From assembly GCA_002197995.1 (NCBI GenBank), contig NGZR01000001.1:310001-374000 (forward strand): a DNA stretch of 64,000 nucleotides, in the 5' to 3' direction. The position numbers and the translations under genes were made by a program. Numbering within the stretch: position 1 is the first letter of the stretch; each line of letters begins with the position of its first letter. Below the pieces are notes generated by a model that did not search any database, was not told the DNA's origin, and was given only the letters and a program-made list of their open reading frames with translations. The DNA comes from Gaeumannomyces sp. JS-464. Its lineage: Eukaryota > Ascomycota > Sordariomycetes > Magnaporthales > Magnaporthaceae. Below, in pieces: positions 32,297 to 42,848 of this stretch.

Positions 32297-35200
32297 TATA
32301 TGCTATTGGCTATAAATTTGTTGGATTTTTTTTAAGGTTTAAACTTTTCCTTATCGGACCGTTTTAACGAGCATTTTTTATGCTAGGATTAAAAATCCGT
32401 TTAGTTTTTCCGCTAAAATCACTTGTATTTTTTTAAGTATTGCAATTTAATAGTTCGATTATCGGTTTAAAGCGTTCGCCCGGCCGTTTTCCGACCTTTT
32501 CCGGTATTTAATCCGGATATCGTAATTTTGCAAAAACTCGTTCCAACGGATTTATCGCTTATTTAGGTTTTTGCTAATAGTAAAGTGTGTTAGGTTTTTA
32601 TAGTTTATATATATTATAATTTAATGTTTTACTTTATAAAACTGCGCCCGCTATTTTTCAAATGTTCGGATAATTGCTAAAAGTTTTTTATCGTGGATTT
32701 GGTAGTTTAATTTAAATTTATTTAACTTTTGCGAAAAGAACGTATAAAAGTGTAACCGTTTTTGGTCGTTTCGTTGTCCGAATTAGCCGTTAATCGCGTA
32801 ATTTAACGCGTCGGTTTCGATTTCGAAGGGTTTTTTTAGGTTTAAAAGTGCCAATATTAGTTTTTTAATACGGCGTCCCGTAATTGCTTAAAAACCTTTT
32901 GTTTTTACTTTTCCTAATGGAATTAGTGGTTATTTTTAGTAAGGTTTGTAAATAGTATGGCGATTTTGCTATAATTACGGATAAACCGTTTGTAAAAGTT
33001 TAAAATTTTTAAAAACCTTCGTATTTCCGTAACCTTTTAAATATAAGCCATTTTTTTAATTTTTTCGACTTTTTTAGGATTTATACAAACCTATTTAAAT
33101 ATAATTACGAATTTTAAAAAAGCGACTTTTTACGAATGCCATTCGCACTTTTCCGGTTTAACGAAAAGCTTTGCGTTAAACAGCTTTTAAAGCATTTTAT
33201 ATACGTGCTACTTATACTTTTCCATTATTTCCGAAAAAATTAAAATATCGTCCAAATACGCGAAAACGAAAACGTTAAGGTATTTGCGTAATACATAGTT
33301 AATTATTTTTTAAAACGTAATTAATGCGTTAATAAGCCTAAAGGTTATTACGAAAAATTTGTAGCATTTAAGCTTTGTTTTAAAAGCTATAAGCCACTTT
33401 TAACCCTTTTTAATCCGTATTAAGCTATAAGCTTTTCGCAAATCCAAAAGCGTAAAATATTAGGCTTTGCCGAGCTTATTTCGTAGCTCGTTAATAAAAG
33501 GTAAAAATACCGATTTTTAATCGTAGCTTCGTTTAACGGTCGGTAATCGATGCATATTCGCTCCGTCTTATTTTTCTTTTTTTTTTTTTTATAAAATCCC
33601 GTGTTTTATTAAAAAATTGGAAAATTTAATATGCCTTTTCCGTAAGTTTTTTTTAATTATTCTTTTAGCATTTCCTATTGTTAAAAGCTAAGCTGGTATA
33701 GCTTTTAGTATTTAAACTACGTTTTTAATTTAAGTTTAATTTTTAAATCGAACGGTTTATATTCGGGAAACACCGTTTTTAGGTTTTTCCGAAATAATTT
33801 TTCGTATTTATGGTATTCCTCGGGAACATTCGTGAGCCTTTTTTTTAATATTAGTTTAATCGTTTCGGTTGCTTTCCATTTTGGATAATTATATATTTAT
33901 CGATGCTAAATGCGAAAGTGGATTGCTAAGTTTTATTACCGTCGTAACTTTTTTTTATTGTTTTTTATGCTTACGGTTTAAAGTTCGTAGCTAATAAACC
34001 GTTTTAATTACTCGTAGCTTTTTTTATTAAATTTAGCTAATAGCTTAATTTATTTGTAAATTGTTTTTCCTAAACCAAAAGATTTCGAAAATTACGTTTT
34101 CTTTTTTTATATTTAATTCATCCAATATAATAATAACGTTTTCCTTATTCCGGGTGCGTAATATTATTAGCTATGTTTTTTGGTCGATTTATCTTTTATT
34201 GTAAACGATAGGTATTTTTTTTAACCGTTTTTAATTAGTACGGTTGGTACTTCCGTTTCGTAAAATTCCATACCGTTTAACCGTTTATAGCGATACGTAA
34301 TCGCTTTATACTTCGCAATCGATTATTATTTTAACCTTTTTTTTTAATATTTTATCCGGAATATTAGTAAATCGTACGGTTAAATCGATTTTGCTATCGC
34401 GAAGGTTTTTATCGGTTTTCGTTTCCCATTTCGTGCTTTCCGCTCGGGTGGTTTTTTCGGTTTTTTAATAAGGGGAACGAGTACCGTACGTTCGTTTTTT
34501 ATCCGGGTCGAACGGGACGTACGCTCGCGTAAATCCTTAATATTAAGCTTTCGCCTTTTGTGTTATATGCTTTTTGCATTTTATAATTTCGCATTTTCCC
34601 TATTCGAATAATTTAATAATATATAGCATTAAATGCCGTTCGTTAAGCTTAAAAATTACGGTAAACCTATCGATCCGGGTTGGTTTTTACCGTGGTAATT
34701 GAAATGCTAAACAGGGCTTAACTTTTGGCTCACTTTTTAATTTCCGTAAAAAGGAATCGTATTAAAGCTTAAGTTGTAAATGGAATTTGCATTTTCCGTA
34801 AATGCATTTTGCTTAAAAAAGGTATAAATGTTTAAGGTATTTTATATTAACGCTAGGGTAATTCTCGGGTTTTAGCGCAGCTTTGCCCGGTTCGCTTATA
34901 TCGTCGAACCGGTAATTAGCGTATTTAACTTTTTGCTAGTCGTTAAACTACGATAAAGGTTAGCCGTTATTTCCGTTTGCCGGGGTGGCATAACATAACG
35001 GGATATTTAGGTATTTTAAAACTTTAACGTTTTAAAAACATTCCGATACGTTAAAAGGTGTAAAAGCGCGTTAGCTTTTCCAGCTTGCCTGGTTTTTACG
35101 GATTATAAATATAAAAGTTATACCGTTTAAACCTTTTGCTCGTTTTTAAAACTCGGCCATTTCGAATTTTTAACCATTTCGGTTTCTTTCGGCGTCGGTA

Positions 35201-36588
35201 TTGGAGTTTTCCGACTTTCGGAAAAGGTGTGTTTAATTTAAAAGCTTTTCCCGGGCTTTTTTTTAAACCATTTGCTAAAATCGCTTTTTTTTAAATTTTT
35301 TAAAAAACGGCGTCGTTTTTTTTTCAAATTCGTAATTTCGAAAACGACGCGCTGCTTTCCTTTATTATCGTACTCGAACTTTGTAGTTTTAAATATGCAA
35401 ATGTTTCGAGGTTTTCGAGGATATTATCCGGTAGCCTTTTTATCGAACTGGTATATGGCATACGTTTTATTATAAGAATTCGTCCAATTAAACGCTGCCC
35501 CGAAGCATAATCCTTTTTATATCGGGTTTTTTTGCGTTCGTTAAAGGTTAGCTATTTAATGGTTATTATCCCGTTAAAAGTAATTGGCTTTAATATAGCC
35601 GGTTTGGCCGCATTTAAAACACTTCCCGTTTTTCGGGTTTTGCTTTTGTTTTTTTTTACTGCTTTTGCTGCTAGTAAACGGCTCCCGCATTAAGGTTTAT
35701 AAGGTTTAAATGCGTTTCGTAAACCGTAATAAGTTACTATTTAACCTTTTTTGGTTAGCCTTATTACTTTATGCCGCACTTTTAAAACCATATCTTTTTT
35801 TTCCTATTATCGTTCGTACAATTTGTCGCTAATGCGAACCGCGTTTTTAACGTAATTCGTAAAAATTCCGGGCGATTTTACTTTGCGAGTTTATCTTTTA
35901 CGTTTTCGCGTAACCCGTTATAAAAATGCAGCATTAACGTAACGTCGCTCCAGTTAAGCTTAATGCTAATCCGTTAAAACTTTACGGCGTACTTAATTAC
36001 GGCTCTTTTTTATTTAAAAGCTAATAGGTTTTTTTTAGCGATTCGGGTTTCGTCGATTATTTCGAACATTTCGCCGACCTTTTTTCCGAAGGTTTCGAAA
36101 TTGGCGAAAATAAGTTTAATAGCTTTTTAGCTATCTTTATACCTTTTAAAGTAATTACTTTAGGTCGGCTAAAACCATTTTTTTACTTTACCGTTTAGCT
36201 TAGTAATAGCGTAGGTAACCTTTTATTCCTCGCTTACGAATTGCTATTTGTAAAATTTAAAATAGCTTTTGCATTTGGTAAAAAACGTTTTAAATTTGCC
36301 GTTTTTCTTTTCGTAAAAATCTGAAAACGGGAATTTATACGCTCGGATTACGATAAATATTTCGAAAAATATTAACTTCGTAGTAAGTTGCTTTATTTCG
36401 GTTTAGCTTTTGGCGATTTCGTCCGTTATAAGTTTAAAAAAGCTAGCCGTGTTAGCGGTTTCGTTAAAGTTATACTTAACACCGTTAAGAGTAAAAACCG
36501 TGGTTTTTTCCTTTTTAGGCTTTTTGCTACTGCTCGCTATGGTTATATTGTCCTTCTTTTAACGAGGTACTAAATAGGATTAGTTAAA

Positions 36589-36626
36589 TGTTACAATTAA
36601 GGGTTTGCTTTTAAAGTAAGGCATTT

Positions 36627-36683
<57 letters not shown>

Positions 36684-37067
36684 AGGGGGGGGGGGATAGT
36701 ATCGCTAATTTGGTTAACAAAGGAATACGTGATTTAAAAGGACAATTTAATTGCTTGCCTTAGGGGATGTTTAGGAGCTAATTTAAGTTAACTAATGCCG
36801 AAGCTTTAGTTAAAACTATTTAAAACAAAAGGAAATTTATCCTTTATATACACATTGCTTTCCTAGTAGTTTTTTGGATTTATAGCTTTATTTTTAGCTA
36901 TTACAAATTTATAAATCCCTTTTGGATTTGTCGTTTTATCCTTTGGTTATTATAAATTCACAAATCCCTTTTGGATTACGTAATTCCACGTGTTTAATGC
37001 GGGGTAGGGGCACTATTCGGGCCCCTTTTTATCCTGCTGCTTTAGGGCTTGCATGCTGGTCGTAACA
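36589..37067 (-). repeat. 5' LTR of G2 with a long poly(G) tract
   Basis: 479 bp, TGTTACAATTAAGGG to TGCTGGTCGTAACA. It contains 55 consecutive G (36628-36682), AA, then 11 G. The extra length over the 3' LTR is nearly all this tract. Two copies of a 50 bp unit lie at 36873-36980. Confidence 0.88.
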
Positions 37068-37072
37068 TTTAT

Positions 37073-37710
37073 ACCGTAAATGTTTCGCTTTTTTTCCGCC
37101 GTTTAACCCATTTAATTTGGCTTTTTTTTAAAGCAACTGTTTTAAAAAGGTTATTTTTATCGCGTTATTAAACGCTAATCCAATTCCGTACGTAATTAAT
37201 TTCTTAGCGATAAAAAATGTATTTAAAATAGTAAAATGCTTTAAATTGATATTACATGCGGTTTTTCCCTATCGTTTTTTTAACGTTCGTATATTAATTG
37301 CATTTTTTCCTAGTTTCGTTTTCCGCTATAGCGATTTCAGCTTCGACTTTTAAGTTATTAGTAAAGCCATTTATAAAACGAGCTTATCGTTATTTACTAT
37401 TAATATATTAACCATTTTTACAATATAAAAGCGCTAAAACATATTAAAGCTTTAAAAAAAGCTAAAACGACGATAAGGAAAACGAAAAAAACGAAAAGCA
37501 CGCTATTCGAAGCCGGCGTTACGCTTTCCTTTTAACGCGATTTCGCTTTTACATTACTAGTATTTGCCGCTAGGGTTTCCGCGCCGCTTCGTGTTAATTG
37601 CGAGCCCGTTTTATTAGCGGCGTTTCGCTGGTACTTTTTTCCCGTTTTACGCGGTTGTTTTAATAAGTTACCAGCGTAGTTTTAAAAATTAAGTAAATAG
37701 TTATTATTAA
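37073..37710 (-). pseudogene. Retroelement remnant R3 (right of G2)
   Basis: Continuation of 26860-27926 across the G2 insertion, judged from the shared TTTAT duplication. On the - strand there are mixed charged frames (for example AEAEIAIAENETRKK near 37340-37300) with many stops. No domain can be named with confidence. The first 150 bp near pogo copy P8 are plain AT-rich sequence. Confidence 0.3.
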
Positions 37711-37712
37711 TA

Positions 37713-39572
37713 ACGTGGTCCATTAGCAAGTCGCGCATATCACCAAATCGCGCATTTTCCATCGCGATACGCGTTTTCCATTTCCAACTTTAATTTTTTA
37801 ACAAACCACAAATAGTATCGATATCGAAAAAAGCTAGGATTTTTTTGCTATATAAGCAATTTAATTTACTCGTGGATTAAGTTTGCGTTCGGCAATTAAA
37901 ATTTACGATATTTTTAAATCCATTATGCGCGATTAACGCGCCGGCTAACCTGCTCGACGCGATAGCATGCCCAAATTACGGAAATTAACGGAATCCGAAA
38001 AGAAGGCGTTGTTAAATATATATTTAAGCTAAACTTTCGCGCATTTCCTCCCCGGCCTTTGGTATTAAAAATATGGCTAACCGATTGCTCGCCGAACGCG
38101 ACGCGGGCATCGTTAGCAAATGCTAAGTCGAAAGGTTCGTTAAACGCCGCGCAAAGCTCGGCACGCGTTAAATTCGAAAATACGACTACCAAAAAGCCAA
38201 ATGCGAAAATCCTAAACTCGTATTTGCGTAATTTAACTTTATACGAAACATTATAGCCAAATATGGCATTTAAAATAACGATATTTATAATTTCGACGAA
38301 ACCGGCTTTTTTATAGGCATAATCGCCGCCGTTATAGTTATTACAACGTTGGAAAGCCCGTAGCAAAGCAAAGCTAGTCCAGCTTAGCAATCGGGAATAA
38401 GCTATAATTATTTAAAAGGTTAACTATTGCGGTTAAGCGGTTTTTCCTTTTATTATCGTTAAAAGGCAATACCATTTGGCCAATTAATACTCGAAAACTA
38501 ACCTTTTACGTAATTGTGTTATCGTAATAAGCGCTAACGGGTGGACTACGAACAAGCTCGGCTTAAAATGAATTCGGCATTTCGATAAACACATTACGTC
38601 GCGCGTAAAAGGCCTTTATCGTTTATTAATGCTGGACGGCTACGAAAGCCACCATTCGACGGATTTCGAGCTTTATTGCCAAAAACATAATATCGTTACG
38701 CTTTGCATATTTTCGCATTCGTTTTACTTTTTTTAACCGCTTAACGTTAAATGTTTTAGCCCGCTAAAAAAAGCGTACGGTTAACAAATCGAAAACTTAA
38801 TAAAATTGCACGTTAACCACGTAATTAAAGTTAAGTTCCTTTCGGCGTTTAAAGCGGCATTTTTGGATTTTATAACTAAAAAAAACATTTAAAAAGGTTT
38901 TCGAAAAGCTGGCTTTGCTCCTTTTAATTCGGATTTAATTTTGGAAAAGCTGGATGTAAAATTACGAATTTTAACTTCCCCGAAGGAGCTTTTAAACGAC
39001 GCCGAACTTTGGATTTCCAAAACGCCCTAAATAGCTAAAAACGCAATTTCGCAATCCGAACATATTAAAACTCGGATTTCCAATTACCGGAACAGCTTTC
39101 CGATATTTATGCTAACGGTTATAAACCAGCTAACGAAAAAGGCTAAAGCAATTATGCATCGGGTTAACCTTTTGGAAAAAAAGTGCTTTAAACTACGAAA
39201 AGCGAACGAGGCATTAAGCAAACGCTAAAAGGCCAAAAAAACACGTGTTAAATTAGGAAGGTTACTTATTATAAACGAGGTACGAAATATTTTAAACCAG
39301 CAAAAGCTAAATAAATAGCTATAGCAAAAAATACGCGATTATGGGGGTTAAAAAAGGAGGGCGACCATAACTCGTCGGCGATATGGCATTTGCGGCAAAA
39401 CCGGACATAATGCGCGCATTTGTTAGGAAAAAGTAAAAATGTTCGATATATATAATTCCGAATAGTTTAAATAGATTTCTAGCGTTATTGGGTTAGCATG
39501 CGCGTTAATTAACCGGAGGTTAGGTGTAAGTGCGCGATTCGATGATATGCGCGACTTACTAATGGACTACGT
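37713..39572 (+). mobile_element. pogo/Fot1-type transposon copy P8 (best preserved)
   Basis: Ends ACGTGGTCCATTAGCAAGTC (37713) and the inverted GCGACTTACTAATGGACTACGT (to 39572), with TA at 37711-37712 and 39573-39574; 1,860 bp. The left arm carries ATTAGCAAGTCGCGCA followed by ATCACCAAATCGCGCA. The GC content and readable frames are the best of the family. Confidence 0.88.
37967..39490 (+). pseudogene. pogo/Fot1 transposase, copy P8
   Basis: ATG at 37967: MPKLRKLTESEKKAL, one frame shift, then MANRLLAERDAGIV and FVKRRAK. The DDE_1 core follows: NDIYNFDETGFFIG with the first Asp at 38295-38297; HFDKHITSRVKGLYRLLMLD with the second Asp at 38635-38637; and PLNVKCFSPLKKAYG, where the third acidic residue is Asn (AAC 38743-38745; LDV in relatives). 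LDVKLRILTSPKELLNDAEL follows, then a C-terminal CCHC knuckle near 39385-39422 (GICGKTGHNARIC, first Cys changed to Tyr). The protein binds the terminal repeats and moves the element through a TA target. Few stops; inactive through the Asn and the frame shift. Confidence 0.85.
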
Positions 39573-39574
39573 TA

Positions 39575-41873
39575 CATAGCTTTAATTTAAAATAAGCTCG
39601 TTTTAAATAACCCGATTATTTTACGCTTTTATTTCGCTTTTTTTCCTTTTTCGTTTTGCAGTTTTTTACTATTAGTTAAGGTTAAAATGCACGTTTAAGC
39701 TTTTTTTTAAAACGTCGCTAAGCGGGTTATTCCTTTTTAACGCGTTAAGTTAAACCGATTATACGTTATCCGGTGCCGGTATTTCGCTTAAATTTCGCTA
39801 TTAGTTTAGTAGTTTTAACTTATTAGGATATTTTTTATAAAAGTTTTGGATTTTATTATCCGCTTTTTTTAAATTTCGTAACGGTTGCTAAATTAGCTTA
39901 TAAAAAGCCGCTTATTTTACTTTATATTTTAATGCGTCGAGCGTTTTTTTAAAATTTAAAATGCGGTTAAAATGCCATTTTTTTACTAGCTTTTCGTTTG
40001 CGTTTTTTTTAATTATTTACTAACGTTACGCCGGCGGCTCGCTTATCGTGCTCGACGTTTATCGCTTTTATTTTGGAAAACCCGGGTTTTTTTTAAATTA
40101 ACGAAACGTGGAAAACGGGAAATAATTTATAATGCGCTAGTAAATTAACGGTTAAAACTCGGGGGTAAACCTTTATAATCGGGTACGGTTCGATCCACTT
40201 TTCGGCGAGCTTATCCGTAGGTCGAAAAATGGCTACATTTTTTATACTAATTTATATTAAATCGTTTTCCGTAAGGGTTTTCGTAATAGCCTAATATCGA
40301 TTCGCCGCTTTTTTATACCTTTTTTTTACTGGTTTTGGTTAACGTTTTAACGTGGTTTAAACTTTTAAACCCGGTTTGCAATTGTAATAGCGTTATGGAT
40401 TTTTCGTTATTACGCTAGGATTTCGCGCGGTTAGTTACTCGCTTTTTAATTCCGTGCTTATATAAGGGTTTTATTTATAATTGGCGAAAAAAAGGGGAAA
40501 CCCCGGTAATTTTCGATACGTGGTTATTATTAGCGAACTTTTTTAGCGAAAGTTAATTAATTTAATCGTTTTAATAATATAAGCAAAATGCTCGCAAATA
40601 TTATTCCATATACGCGTTTAAAATTTCCGTTTGCTTGTTAAATTTAAAGTAAAACGGTAGCAAATGTTTAAACGTAACGCCGAATTTCCTGCTTAGTTTT
40701 TTCCAAAATGTAAACAAGAATTGCCGGCTTTAATTTAAAACGATAGTATTTAAAATACCGTATAAGCGATATAATTGCGGAAAAAAAAGCGTTTATTAAA
40801 CGGCCCGCGTCGGTTTTCATTATTAAAATATAATAGCGCATTTTTATTAACCGGTTTACTATTACTATAATATAATGGTAAATAATATTTTAACGTTCGT
40901 ATAATAGTAACGGGTTAACGTAATTAACGGAAATATTTTTCCACGGTTTAAATAGCATTATTAATAGTTTTAATTACCCGTTTAAGGATTTTTTCCTTAT
41001 TTTAAATGCTTTGTATAAATAATAACCCCGGATAAATGCGTTAACGTTTCGCGATAACCGTAGTTAAATATATATTTTACGTACGAAGTTTTAAATTTTA
41101 CTATATTTTAAATGGCCGTTTAATAATAAGCTATGCGTTTTATATAAGATTTAAAATTTAAACGTTTTATCGAAAAGGATAAATAACCGGTTTTTACAAT
41201 ATATACGCTTTTATATCGTTTAGCAATCGGTTTTAACCAGTTTAACTTTTAAATTTAAACGGGGAATCGTCGTTTACCGGGTTTTATAAGCAAGATATTA
41301 TGGCTTATGCCAATTTCGAAATAGCGTACGCCTTTTTATTAACACGTTTATATGTTTAAACGTATCGAAAATTTTTAATAACGTTAAAGTTTTATTAAAA
41401 CCTTACCGTTTTAATAATAATAATGTTCGTTATTAAAACGCTACCCTTTTATCGGTTACGTTTCGAATATTCGCTAAACGGACTTCGGGAAAACGTAAAA
41501 ATGCGTCGGAAATAATAGCGGTTTTCCCGGCTTTATATATAATATAAAGCTTAAAATCGCTAAGAAATTCCGACCATTTAACTTATCGCTAGTTTAAAAG
41601 TTTAATAATCGCGAAAAATTAAACATTTTTATAATTTATCCACATTTTTACCAGCGATTCGGCGTTTTAAAATTTAAATTTCCATTTTTTAAATGCTTTA
41701 ATAATCTTTACAAGCTTTTTATCGTATATTTCGTAATTGCATTCCGTTAGCGAATGTTTACCAACAAAAAAAAGGCGATAAACCGGCGTATCCTTTTCGA
41801 ATTTATTTGTAAAAAAAACTCCTTTTATAACCTAATCGAAAGCGTTTACCTTTACGATCGTTTTTAACGCCGG
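39575..41873 (-). pseudogene. Gypsy pol C-terminal part R4 (host of G3)
   Basis: On the - strand from 41873: RNase H region ([20 protein letters not shown], later [19 protein letters not shown]), then integrase (FKFNKQTEILNAYME and NNNHVSKITGVSPFFANY). A GPY/F module near 40280-40080 reads EKWIEPYPIIKV and HYKLFPVFHVSLI, and a chromodomain-like end lies near 39990-39830. The lineage differs from G1-G4 and from G5. RT should lie right of G3; only FFLKIILAFYNPA at 56810-56850 can be seen, which joins in frame to PALKTIV across the G3 duplication. Confidence 0.65.
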
Positions 41874-42314
41874 TGTTACAATTAAAGGTTTGCTTTTAAG
41901 GTAAAGCACTTCGGGGGTGGAAAAAACAGTTTCGCTAATACTGGTAAGCAGGGAAACACGTAACTTAAAAGGATAATTTAATTGCTTGCTTTAAGAAATG
42001 CTTAAAAGCTAACATAAGTTAATTAATGCCGAAGCTTTAATTAAAACTACTTAAGTAAATAAAAAACCCATTTTTTATATACACGCTGTTTTTTCTAGTA
42101 ATTCCTTTGGATTTATGGCTTTATCGCAAATTTATAAATCCCGTTTAAATTTGTTACTTTATTACAAATCCACAAATCCTGCTTAAATTTATTGCTTTAT
42201 TACAAATTTACAAATCCTACCCACGTAACTTTACGTGTTTTGCTATAAGGCGGGGGCACCATTTAAAGCCTCCTCCCGTTTTATTATCTTAAAGCTTGCA
42301 TGCTAGTCGTAACA
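41874..42314 (-). repeat. 3' LTR of G3
   Basis: 441 bp, TGTTACAATTAAAGGTTTGC to TGCTAGTCGTAACA. It has only a GGGGG where G2 carries long poly(G). Three copies of a 38 bp unit (GGATTTATGGCTTTATCGCA, later AAATCC) lie near 42108-42218. Confidence 0.88.
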
Positions 42315-42378
42315 TTAGGTCCCCCTTTTTAAGCTAAATCCTTTTGGCCACGTTTTATCGCCCCGCTTTTTATTAATT

Positions 42379-42426
42379 GTAAGTACTTTCCTTTTTTACT
42401 TTTTCCTATCCCTTTTTACTTTAACA
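42379..42426 (+). promoter_or_regulatory. Candidate 48 nt intron in the antisense leader of G3
   Basis: GTAAGTAC at 42379 and TTTAACAG ending at 42426, with a pyrimidine-rich middle. The donor is 141 nt before the ATG at 42520, as in G2 and G4. Only this copy keeps the AG acceptor. Short for a fungal intron, so tentative. Confidence 0.4.
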
Positions 42427-42668
42427 GGATATCCGGTCGGGTGCGAAAACGTCCTTTTGCGAAAAAAACCGTTAGTTGTAAAAAGCTTTTAGCGATTATT
42501 TTTTTTTCATTTTTTCGAAATGCCTTTTTGCTTTTACTATAACGAGGTTTTAAAACGTAAAAAATGTAAAGCTTTTTTTAGGATTTATCTCGATATGTAA
42601 AATGTTTTCGAATTAACCGATTAAAGTGCGACGTTTTAAAACCCTCGTTTACAAATTTTCGAAATATC

Positions 42669-42848
42669 TGTTATAGTTCCGTGCTTTGGGCACGGAAGTG
42701 ACAGCTTAAGGGTTACCCCTAAGCCAACTCGTGTATATATAGGAACCACATAACCTTTCCCATAGCCTTTTCTTTCTTCCTCCTTATTTTTTAAAATAAC
42801 ATCATTTTAACCCCTATTGGCGACCACCCAATGGCCAGGTCTATTACA
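42669..42848 (+). repeat. 5' LTR of G5
   Basis: TGTTATAGTTCCGTGC to GGCCAGGTCTATTACA. Contains a perfect short hairpin TTCCGTGC-TTTGG-GCACGGAA near the left end and a TATATATAGG element (42734-42743) suitable as a TATA box. The gag ATG (42831) lies inside this repeat. Confidence 0.9.

Larger units (their letters stand above)
29280..36560 (-). pseudogene. G2 gag-pol polyprotein (chromovirus)
   Basis: From high to low coordinate: gag (36560-35470) with knuckle CFKCGQTGYIKANY near 35600-35640. RT carries an intact AYLDDILIFS catalytic loop at 33238-33267. RNase H reads FEI..DASDYAING-type near 32755-32830. The integrase zinc region is cut by pogo copy P7, and the integrase core lies near 30300-29800. 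A GPY/F module is near 29590-29480. A chromodomain near 29395-29290 reads KYEIENFLDYKLKN and KYLIKWKRYGYEENT. The chromodomain would direct insertion to H3K9-methylated chromatin, which fits this setting. Stops occur throughout, so it is a dead copy. Confidence 0.8.
27927..37067 (-). mobile_element. Complete chromovirus G2 (- strand), TSD TTTAT
   Basis: LTRs at 27927-28365 (3') and 36589-37067 (5') bracket the element. Direct repeats TTTAT flank it (27922-27926, 37068-37072). Reading on the - strand: gag, CCHC, RT, RNase H, integrase, GPY/F and chromodomain, then the opposite-strand module (28431-29145), then the 3' LTR. A pogo copy (30441-32296) splits the integrase region. Without it the element is about 7.28 kb, matching G3 and G4. 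Confidence 0.88.

Noticed and set aside
37923..38390. 155-codon open frame on the - strand in copy P8
   Set aside because: It is the reverse image of the + strand transposase N-terminus and DETGF region, which carry real family motifs.
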